This document shows, one piece after another, positions 1 through 5,118 of a DNA stretch of 5,964 bases (positions are counted from its first letter, which is position 1; the number at the start of each line of letters is the position of its first letter). The translations under genes were made by a program, and so were the position numbers. The notes under the pieces were generated by a model. That model searched no databases. It was given only the letters and a program-made list of their open reading frames with translations, and was not told the DNA's origin. This stretch comes from an uncultured Lachnospiraceae bacterium. GTDB lineage: Bacteria > Bacillota > Clostridia > Lachnospirales > Lachnospiraceae. The stretch lies in the NCBI GenBank assembly GCA_900313435.1, contig OMRF01000261.1, forward strand, positions 1-5,964, read 5' to 3'.

Positions 1-18
1 ATATCAGATTTTCCTACT

Positions 19-654
19 TTATTCAACGCCGGAGATACCTTCATCAGCACTTTTTTGCTTCTCCTTATAGTCATCAAACATAGACTGTACTGCATCGTAT
101 GTCTGCTGGCAGATATCCGGTAGTTTATCTCCCCAAGATTTTGTTGCTTTCTTAAATCCCTTCTCAAAAGCAGATCTCATCTTCTCCATCTTATCCGGAT
201 CCCCACCGCTTAATGCCATAGCAAAATCGAAAATACGCTGTGAGGTCTGTTTGACACCGTAATACCCGTCCTCTGAGATATCTGCCTGAGCCTGCGCCCT
301 TGTCTTCGCATCCACATTGAGACCGGCATACAGACTTTTGAGATTCTTCCCATTTGCAATATCAAAAGCCTTCCCCTGCTGTGTGATCAGCTTATCAACA
401 ATATCCTGCAGTTGCTTTTTATGAGAATCCGCATCTGCTTTAAGTTTATTTATCATTGCCTGATCCGGCTTATAAATCTTCTTCTGATCAGCAGTATCCA
501 CCTTGTTATCACTCTTCTCATATACTGCGGCCACATCATTTTTCTCGTTCACCGCCGCCTTATTCTCTTCTGTCTTGCCATCTTTAGCGCATGTCGCAGA
601 ATTATAATAGCCTGTATATGTCTCTGAATTTCCGTTTATCGCATTCACTGCCAT
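19..654 (-). CDS. Hypothetical soluble protein, second gene of FliD-like unit
   Basis: Encodes 211 residues from the ATG at 654. An in-frame GTG at 663 would add three residues. I prefer the ATG because AGGTGG lies 5 bases upstream and because MAVNAINGNS then resembles the N-termini of neighbouring proteins. There is no signal peptide or membrane segment. Residues about 10-65 are low-complexity and rich in Asn, Lys, Asp and Ala. The C-terminal half carries a compact conserved-looking block: EDGYYGVKQTSQRIFDFA (about 128-145), then GGDPDKM, GFKKATKSWG and LPDICQQTYDAV. I recall similar blocks in uncharacterised proteins of flagellated bacteria, but could not check this. The gene starts about 19 bases after the FliD-like gene stops, so the two are almost certainly cotranscribed. 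The function is unknown; a flagellum-associated or exported role is inference from context. The gene is complete, ending at TAA. Confidence 0.85.
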   Translation of the reverse strand: MAVNAINGNSETYTGYYNSATCAKDGKTEENKAAVNEKNDVAAVYEKSDNKVDTADQKKIYKPDQAMINKLKADADSHKKQLQDIVDKLITQQGKAFDIANGKNLKSLYAGLNVDAKTRAQAQADISEDGYYGVKQTSQRIFDFAMALSGGDPDKMEKMRSAFEKGFKKATKSWGDKLPDICQQTYDAVQSMFDDYKEKQKSADEGISGVE

Positions 655-677
655 AATATCCACCTTCCCTTCCTTAG
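655..677 (-). promoter_or_regulatory. Ribosome binding region deciding the start of the 19-654 gene
   Basis: The minus strand reads CTAAGGAAGGGAAGG, then TGGATATT and ATG. AGGTGG (665-660) is one mismatch from AGGAGG and sits 5 bases from the ATG at 654. The upstream AAGGAAGG (675-668) overlaps the TAA stop of the preceding gene and would serve the GTG at 663 only with a very short 4-base spacing. This favours the ATG start and suggests translational coupling to the FliD-like gene. Confidence 0.5.
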
Positions 678-1597
678 AAGTATTTTAACCGATTTTCGGC
701 TTCTTTAATCTCTTTATCAAGTTTCTTTATCTGATTTTCATAATCGCGAGTAGCATCATAGCCTACCGCCTTGCTCATTTCTTTTTGTAGTTTTTCGCGC
801 TTTTCCTTAAGACTTTTTATATTATTTTCTGTTTCCGTTCTGGTTTTGCTTCCCGAAGTCTCCTTATCATTGTCGCCCCCGATCACCGAATCTATCTGTG
901 ATCTTGCTATCGTATTCATACTATTATTCCAATTCCCCCCGGAATCATAAATACTCTCTGTTCTTGCCACCGAATTACTTATAGCCGTTGCCTTTGCAGA
1001 GACTTTGGCCGCGTATGAATCCACTCCTGTAAAAAGACTCTTTAATGTGGTCACATTCGCCTTCTTTAATTCATCTTCATCAACGGAAATCTTGCCATCA
1101 GAGCCAATCGTGATCCCAACTTCATTTAGCAAGCGCCCGTTTTTACGTGTCATGTTATCCATCCACCCACCGGAACGCAAAACTGCTTTGGTTTCTGAGC
1201 CTGCAGCTGCATCTATTGTATTATTATATGCATCCGCAAATTCCTTAACTGCTTTTACAAGAGCCCCCGGATCACTCAAAACTTCCTTGGTCTTTCCGGT
1301 TCCTTCATCCACACTCTCGGTCGTAGCCCAGAGTTTTTCTGAAGACAAGGCATCAGACTTTTTCTGAAGATTGTCTGCTGCAGAACGGATCTTTGTCAAC
1401 GTTGCTCCCTTATCTCCTACTGCTGATCTTGCTTCTGCCTTTTGACTACTATAATAATTCTTCAAAAGTCTTCGATAACTGCCATTCTTGATCGACATAT
1501 ATGATGTCAGATCAACACCGTCTGCAGAAGATGTGGACGAACTGCCAAAGAATACCGAATAGTCTATCCCGGAATTGATGCCGTTGATACTTGCCAT
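674..1597 (-). CDS. Short FliD-like (flagellar cap C-terminal-like) protein
   Basis: Encodes 307 residues with a strong AAGGAGG 7 bases before the ATG. Residues about 107-210 look like the FliD C-terminal domain: GALVKAVKEFADAYNNTID, then GRLLNEVGITIGSDGKISVDE, then LKSLFTGVDSYAAKVSAKATAIS. FliD caps the flagellar filament and is exported by the flagellar type III system. This protein is much shorter than typical FliD (about 450 or more residues). Its N-terminus starts MASINGINSGIDYS and continues with SIKNGSYRRLLKNYY (about 36-49) instead of a full FliD N-terminal domain. Residues about 255-307 are a charged predicted coiled coil. There is no Sec signal peptide. It lies downstream of the two-component operon and has its own promoter region with a putative LytTR operator at 1697-1727. 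It is probably a FliD-derived accessory protein, not the cap itself; that role is inferred. Confidence 0.72.
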   Translation of the reverse strand: MASINGINSGIDYSVFFGSSSTSSADGVDLTSYMSIKNGSYRRLLKNYYSSQKAEARSAVGDKGATLTKIRSAADNLQKKSDALSSEKLWATTESVDEGTGKTKEVLSDPGALVKAVKEFADAYNNTIDAAAGSETKAVLRSGGWMDNMTRKNGRLLNEVGITIGSDGKISVDEDELKKANVTTLKSLFTGVDSYAAKVSAKATAISNSVARTESIYDSGGNWNNSMNTIARSQIDSVIGGDNDKETSGSKTRTETENNIKSLKEKREKLQKEMSKAVGYDATRDYENQIKKLDKEIKEAENRLKYF

Positions 1598-1636
1598 AAC
1601 GTTTCCTCCTTGAAATCATGCATAGCCTATAGTTCC

Positions 1637-1654
1637 CGGGATGTCCTTATCCCG
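1637..1654 (-). other. Small hairpin in leader of FliD-like gene
   Basis: The minus strand reads CGGGAT, a 6-base loop AAGGAC, then ATCCCG: a perfect 6-bp stem with high GC in three of its six pairs. It lies between the putative promoter and the AGGAGG of the FliD-like gene. No T-run follows, so it is not a classical intrinsic terminator. It may stabilise the mRNA 5' end or separate this unit from the upstream kinase gene; this is inference. Confidence 0.4.
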
Positions 1655-1676
1655 TATAATATATACTACGGACGAT

Positions 1677-1682
1677 TTTATA
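1677..1682 (-). promoter_or_regulatory. Candidate -10 box for FliD-like gene
   Basis: TATAAA on the minus strand lies 14 bases downstream of the second half-site of the operator at 1697-1727. It has no convincing -35 hexamer. An alternative is TTGTTT (1691-1686) with TAGTAT (1668-1663) at 17-base spacing. Either would put the start of transcription upstream of the 1637-1654 hairpin. The choice between them cannot be made from sequence alone. Confidence 0.35.
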
Positions 1683-1696
1683 GAAAAACAACAGTC

Positions 1697-1727
1697 CCGT
1701 AACGAACAGACCTTCAAATGTATTCGA
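1697..1727 (-). promoter_or_regulatory. Putative LytTR operator upstream of FliD-like gene
   Basis: Read on the minus strand: half-site TCGAATACAT (1727-1718), spacer TTGAAGGTCTG, half-site TTCGTTACGG (1706-1697). Each half matches the TTCRNTACAT consensus at 8 of 10 positions, and they are 21 bp apart, like the other copies. The spacer is very close to that of the copy at 4966-4996 (TTGAACGGTCT), which strengthens the match. It begins 4 bases after the kinase stop codon and points towards the FliD-like gene. It is the most degenerate of the four copies. Confidence 0.55.
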
Positions 1728-1731
1728 AAGT

Positions 1732-3123
1732 TCATATATTCTTTTCGTGAAGCAGGACGCGAAGCTCTATCTCCCCTTCACGTTGAATAAATTCCGTCTC
1801 CCCATTGTAACGATGAGATACACGTCGTATCAGTTTAAGTCCCAGTCCGTGACCTTCCCCTTCCTTTGTACTGCCGGGAAATCCATCCACATCTAACCGG
1901 AGTCTCTCACCATCATAACTATTTATAACAAGGATCGTAAGAAAATGCTCATGACATTTAGCACTTATCCTTATCCACGGTTCCTTCCCACTTGCACCTC
2001 TCAGCGCATTATCAAGTGCATTGTTCAGCAATACACTTAAATCAAAAACATCTATATCCGGCTGCTGTGGATAAAGAAAATCGCATTGAAACTCTATTCC
2101 GTCTTTTATAGCCATATCCCGTTTTGCATTCAGCACTGCATCTATCACAGGATTTCCGCAACGTATACCATCCAGACTTTCGGAGTATTCCTCTTTCAGT
2201 CGATTCAGATAATGTCTGGCCTCGTCATTACTCTCAGTTTCGGTAAGTCGCTCCATAGTCATAAGATGATTTGAGATATCATGTCTGAGTGTCCTGATTT
2301 GCTCATGCAATACTTCCGTCTGCTCTATACTTCTCTGTACCTGAGCAATCTCTTTTTCCAACGCCTGCATCTGTGCATTTTCTTCCTGTTGCCTGCGAAC
2401 ACGCTCATATAAAACCACGACCATAAGTAATGCAAAATAACTGAATAGATATAGCATAAACCGCATAATATCCGGCGGTATATTTTCTTTGATATATCCG
2501 TTCTCTACTCCCTGATTATAAATATCCATATATTCCCGGAATACCGTTCCTTCCAACAGCGGCGTTATCGTTGGGATCAACAGTAAAAACAGTTCCTGAA
2601 TGCTCAGCTCATCATTGCGATGATAAGCTTTCTGGATAAGTCGGATCATCAGATATAGTAACAGCGTCCTAGCTATCACAGACACTATACGTGAAACTGC
2701 ATAATAGACCACAATCTGATCCGGATCCATTCCGGTACTGATATCACCTACATTTATATCAAACCATATAGAAAACAGCCCCCATTCCACAAGAAATGCA
2801 CTGCATATAAAACGAAGTGTCAGAAACATCACGCACAGAAATATCTTCTGACGCGGCTTTTCTTTTTCCATCAGGTACATCAAGAGAAATGCTGCAGACA
2901 ATACAATCGAATAGTTAAATGTTCCCCCATTTTCACTAAGCTGCCAAATGAGCGTTCCCCCTACCGCGGTCAGTATTCCGACAGCATACACCGTCTGCCT
3001 TTTTCTCATATACGGCCTGATCATAACGGCAAAGCATAACCCGAAAAGCAAAAATACCAACAGTAGTTCTGCTGTATTCATGTGCTCAAAAAACTTTTGA
3101 TACCAATCCATTTCATGCTTCAT
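1732..3123 (-). CDS. Membrane sensor histidine kinase, GHKL / AgrC type
   Basis: Encodes 463 residues. The N-terminal half is a polytopic sensor with about six or seven hydrophobic segments (roughly 18-35, 44-60, 70-85, 92-112, 138-162, 177-190, 219-239). A coiled-coil linker (about 240-275) leads to the phosphorylation site LRHDISNHL, with His281 as likely phosphoacceptor. The ATP-binding domain has the N-box NNALDNALRG (367-376) and the G-box GHGLGLK (424-430). This layout is that of AgrC/VirS-type kinases, which usually sense extracellular peptides and phosphorylate a LytTR regulator. The start at 3123 is supported by GAGGTG 7 bases upstream, inside the regulator gene, and the two genes overlap by 11 bases, so they are cotranscribed and probably coupled. 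The ligand is unknown; the sensor segment is too variable to predict it. Confidence 0.94.
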   Translation of the reverse strand: MKHEMDWYQKFFEHMNTAELLLVFLLFGLCFAVMIRPYMRKRQTVYAVGILTAVGGTLIWQLSENGGTFNYSIVLSAAFLLMYLMEKEKPRQKIFLCVMFLTLRFICSAFLVEWGLFSIWFDINVGDISTGMDPDQIVVYYAVSRIVSVIARTLLLYLMIRLIQKAYHRNDELSIQELFLLLIPTITPLLEGTVFREYMDIYNQGVENGYIKENIPPDIMRFMLYLFSYFALLMVVVLYERVRRQQEENAQMQALEKEIAQVQRSIEQTEVLHEQIRTLRHDISNHLMTMERLTETESNDEARHYLNRLKEEYSESLDGIRCGNPVIDAVLNAKRDMAIKDGIEFQCDFLYPQQPDIDVFDLSVLLNNALDNALRGASGKEPWIRISAKCHEHFLTILVINSYDGERLRLDVDGFPGSTKEGEGHGLGLKLIRRVSHRYNGETEFIQREGEIELRVLLHEKNI

Positions 3124-3841
3124 GGATTTTCACCTCAGAGGCTTTTTCTGCGCTGTATTGCAGGAAACGCTTTACAAAAAGCGGATAATTCGCTTTAGAA
3201 ATGCTGACAGTACCATTTTTTAATGCAATCCCTTCTGCACCATATCTCACAACATATTTCAAATTTATAAGAAAGGCCCTGTGAACGCGAAAGAAATCTC
3301 CTCCCAGCATCTTTTCAAGATCGGATATCTTTCCGTAATACTCCACCTGATCATTTAATCTGTGTAACACAACCTTTCTGCCGCAAGCCTCAGCATATAC
3401 AATATCCGCCAGATACACCTTTTCTGAAACCCCTTTATATCTGATCATCATATTGGGTTTATCTTCAGCGTTCTCCCCACGTCCACTTTGAACCTTCTGT
3501 ACCGCTCGTTCCAGTGTATTCTTAAGATCCGTCTTCGATATAGGCTTTCGCAAATATTGTAATGCTTCAACGTCAAATGCCTGCCAGACATATTTTTCCT
3601 CTCCAGAGATAAAAATAATCACAGCGTCCATTCCGTTCCTACGCAGTCTTTCCGCAAGCTTAAGCCCGTTTATCCCCGGCATTTCAATATCCAAAAAAAG
3701 AATATCCGGAATCATCTCCGCGTGAAGCAGATCCTCTCCGTTCTTAAAACATATCACCTCAGCCTCGGAAGCATACTCGCCAATCTCCCTGCAGAGTATC
3801 TCACGTATCCTTCTATCATCATCACAGACAGCGATTCTCAT
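3113..3841 (-). CDS. LytTR-family response regulator, AgrA type
   Basis: Encodes 242 residues, a normal length for the family. The receiver domain (1-about 115) has the acidic pocket CDDD (6-9), the phosphoacceptor Asp51 in LFLDIEMPG, Ser79 in FISG, and Lys99 in RKP. A short linker (about 116-128) leads to the LytTR DNA-binding domain (about 131-228), with the signature FFRVHRAFLINLKYV (183-197). LytTR proteins bind paired direct repeats about two helical turns apart, usually as activators. AGGAGG lies 7 bases before the ATG. The gene leads the operon with the kinase, which presumably phosphorylates it. Two tandem candidate operators (3905-3935 and 3955-3985) lie in its upstream region, suggesting autoregulation, and further copies precede neighbouring genes. 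Family and domain assignments are firm; the target genes are inferred. Confidence 0.96.
   Translation of the reverse strand: MRIAVCDDDRRIREILCREIGEYASEAEVICFKNGEDLLHAEMIPDILFLDIEMPGINGLKLAERLRRNGMDAVIIFISGEEKYVWQAFDVEALQYLRKPISKTDLKNTLERAVQKVQSGRGENAEDKPNMMIRYKGVSEKVYLADIVYAEACGRKVVLHRLNDQVEYYGKISDLEKMLGGDFFRVHRAFLINLKYVVRYGAEGIALKNGTVSISKANYPLFVKRFLQYSAEKASEVKIHEA
3130..3136 (-). promoter_or_regulatory. Kinase ribosome binding site inside regulator gene
   Basis: GAGGTGA on the minus strand sits 6 bases before the ATG at 3123 and within the last codons of the response regulator. It supports this start over the in-frame ATG four codons later (3111) and indicates coupled translation of regulator and kinase. 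Confidence 0.6.
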
Positions 3842-3871
3842 ACCACAGCCTCCTCATCCTCTATCTAATGT

Positions 3872-3898
3872 ATTTCGGCATATTTACACAGGATTTCA
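3872..3898 (-). promoter_or_regulatory. Candidate promoter elements for regulator-kinase operon
   Basis: No strong sigma-A promoter is visible. TGAAAT (3898-3893) sits 6 bases after the operator half-site ending at 3905, the same spacing as TATAAT has to the operator at 4966-4996, and matches TATAAT at 4 of 6. The same stretch also reads TGAA, 15 bases, GCCGAAAT (3879-3872), a partial match to the flagellar sigma-28 consensus TAAA-N15-GCCGATAA. Neither reading is secure. Confidence 0.25.
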
Positions 3899-3904
3899 AG
3901 CAAA

Positions 3905-3935
3905 ATGTAATGAACCGCCCTTTAAATGTAGCGAA
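3905..3935 (-). promoter_or_regulatory. Putative LytTR operator, copy proximal to regulator
   Basis: Read on the minus strand: TTCGCTACAT (3935-3926), spacer TTAAAGGGCGG, TTCATTACAT (3914-3905). Both halves match TTCRNTACAT exactly and are 21 bp apart. This is the repeat geometry established for LytTR proteins such as AgrA and PlnC. It lies 64 bases upstream of the regulator's start codon and reads towards it, so autoregulation is likely. Binding by the regulator encoded here is inference. Confidence 0.72.
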
Positions 3936-3954
3936 ATGAATATCACGAGTTTTC

Positions 3955-3985
3955 ATGTATTGAATAGGCCCTGAAATGTAGTGAA
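3955..3985 (-). promoter_or_regulatory. Putative LytTR operator, second tandem copy
   Basis: Read on the minus strand: TTCACTACAT (3985-3976), spacer TTCAGGGCCTA, TTCAATACAT (3964-3955). Both halves match the consensus exactly at 21-bp spacing. The copy is offset by 50 bp from the one at 3905-3935, so two regulator dimers could bind side by side. Its edge is 28 bases upstream of the TATAAT of the plus-strand gene at 4075, so it could serve both divergent units. Confidence 0.72.
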
Positions 3986-3991
3986 TAATCC

Positions 3992-4019
3992 TTGTTTACA
4001 ACTATCAGCATCCTATAAT
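3992..4019 (+). promoter_or_regulatory. Candidate promoter for the 4075 gene
   Basis: TATAAT (4014-4019) is a perfect -10 box. The best -35 candidate is TTGTTT (3992-3997) at 16-base spacing, matching TTGACA at only three positions. A weak -35 next to two operators fits a promoter needing an activator. Transcription would begin near 4026, giving a leader of about 50 bases that includes a tiny GGGA-CGGA-TCCC stem-loop (4028-4039). Confidence 0.5.
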
Positions 4020-4074
4020 TGAAGTAAGGGACGGATCCCAGCGTATTGTTGTTTTCAGCAGAAAGGAGGCTGCC

Positions 4075-4887
4075 ATGAGTTCGGTAACAGGTATAAATAA
4101 TTCGGTAACCCCTGCCTATACAGTATATGATCCCACATCCAACAAGCAGCTTATTGCAAGCATCCGAAAAAGCAATCCATCAACCAAAAAGAAGAAAAAG
4201 CTGAACTACAGTTTCAAGCAGATATCAGCACGCGTTATGCAGGCTAAAACTGCTTCCGATGCATATCTTGCCTATGTAAGCACGCTTTATAAGGTAGTTG
4301 AACTTAGAAAAAAATGTACCCACGATGATTATGATGCATCAGAAGCAATGATAGCATTAAGCCACGCGGAAGCCATTCTTCTGGTAGCCCGAAAAAAGAA
4401 GGAGCATCTGAAAGAAGAAGAACGTGCGAAAGACCGGTGTGATGAAGCAGAATACTCTACTACAGGTGCCACCTCCGATTCCGGTAATGAAACAACGCTT
4501 TCAGAAGAAGATATTTCAGCCCTTGCAGAGGAAATGGCAGAGTTTTCCAAAGAAGAATTCGAAGAAATGCTCAAGGCAATGGAAGAAGAAATGTCCTTCG
4601 AAGCCGAAATGAACGACCTCTGTGAGATGATCAGTCCTGATATGTCCGAAGAAGATATCGAAGAATTAAAGAAAAAGCATCGCACCCGTGAGATGATGGA
4701 GATTACGAAAGCCGATATGAAATATCTTAAAGCCATGTTTGAAAAATACGAGCGAGAAAAGGGAACTCCCGGCATGTCAAAGATCGGATCATCTAATGAT
4801 CTGACAGATATGGCATATTCCGCTCTCGCCTCAGAACAAATGGCGGCGGAGTGCTTCTCCGGCCTTTCCGTTGATGTAAATGTATAA
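4075..4887 (+). CDS. Charged hypothetical protein with GIN-type N-terminus
   Basis: Encodes 270 residues with AGGAGG 5 bases before the ATG. There is no signal peptide or membrane segment. It starts MSSVTGINNS, like the FliD-like protein (MASINGINS). A basic patch KKKKK (38-42) opens a helical block of about 70 residues containing YSFKQISARVMQAKTASDAY, YDASEAMIALSHAEAILLVARKKKEHLKEEE (split around 86-115). I recall this lysine-rich block in hypothetical proteins of flagellated Lachnospiraceae, but could not check it. Residues about 142-205 are strongly acidic and Met/Glu-rich, with repeated EEM/SEED units. The tail is LASEQMAAECFSGLSVDVNV (251-270). The gene diverges from the LytTR regulator and shares the region with two tandem operators. 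The function is unknown; an exported or flagellum-linked structural role is inference. Confidence 0.85.
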   Translation: MSSVTGINNSVTPAYTVYDPTSNKQLIASIRKSNPSTKKKKKLNYSFKQISARVMQAKTASDAYLAYVSTLYKVVELRKKCTHDDYDASEAMIALSHAEAILLVARKKKEHLKEEERAKDRCDEAEYSTTGATSDSGNETTLSEEDISALAEEMAEFSKEEFEEMLKAMEEEMSFEAEMNDLCEMISPDMSEEDIEELKKKHRTREMMEITKADMKYLKAMFEKYEREKGTPGMSKIGSSNDLTDMAYSALASEQMAAECFSGLSVDVNV

Positions 4888-4965
4888 TAAAACCCCGAAT
4901 TCGCAAGCACACCCTCGCACGGCGTTCTGAATAGTTACAGGATATATTACCTGCTTCGCTCACAT

Positions 4966-4996
4966 TTCGCAACATTTGAACGGTCTTTCACTACAT
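4966..4996 (+). promoter_or_regulatory. Putative LytTR operator upstream of the 5119 gene
   Basis: The plus strand reads TTCGCAACAT (4966-4975), spacer TTGAACGGTCT, TTCACTACAT (4987-4996). The halves match TTCRNTACAT at 9 and 10 of 10 positions and are 21 bp apart. It points towards the downstream gene and ends 6 bases before a perfect TATAAT. A looser extra half-site (TTCGCTCACAT, 4955-4965) abuts it 11 bp upstream, about one helical turn away. Confidence 0.7.
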
Positions 4997-5002
4997 CCCG
5001 CT

Positions 5003-5008
5003 TATAAT
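5003..5008 (+). promoter_or_regulatory. -10 box of activator-type promoter for the 5119 gene
   Basis: TATAAT is perfect, but the -35 position at 17-base spacing reads ACGGTC (4980-4985), with almost no match to TTGACA, and falls within the operator spacer. The second half-site thus occupies the space between -35 and -10. This is what is expected when a bound activator replaces -35 recognition. The inferred leader is about 100 bases. Confidence 0.55.
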
Positions 5009-5118
5009 CTGCCAGAATCATCCGAAAAAATTTTCAGTACGAATACATAACTGTTCAGAACCCTGCAGATTCTTCCAGTTACCTGCTACTTCGCAATTCG
5101 GAAAGGACGGTATACTTT

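Noticed and set aside
1005..1367. Plus-strand 120-codon open frame inside the FliD-like gene
   Set aside because: It is antisense to a gene with a recognisable family and strong start, and its own product shows no recognisable domain.
1654..1673. Imperfect inverted repeat CCGTA...TACGG upstream of the FliD-like gene as a separate operator
   Set aside because: Only the outer five bases pair well, the AT-rich centre fits promoter DNA, and no second copy exists in the window.
4329..4910. Minus-strand 193-codon open frame antisense to the 4075 gene
   Set aside because: It is Ser-rich, which is what the antisense of a Glu/Lys-rich gene gives; it has no supported ribosome binding site, and the plus-strand gene has a strong one.
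4899..4912. CGAATTCG palindrome after the 4075 stop codon
   Set aside because: A short palindrome with no loop, no T-run and no second copy; probably chance.
4938..4953. CAGG-loop-CCTG stem after the 4075 gene as a terminator
   Set aside because: The stem is only 4 bp and no T-run follows. I see no convincing intrinsic terminator between 4888 and 5118.
4793..4975. Minus-strand 60-codon frame considered as a possible signal peptide precursor
   Set aside because: It has no ribosome binding site before the ATG at 4975, overlaps the operator and the 4075 gene, and has no AgrD-like hydrophobic or amphipathic pattern.
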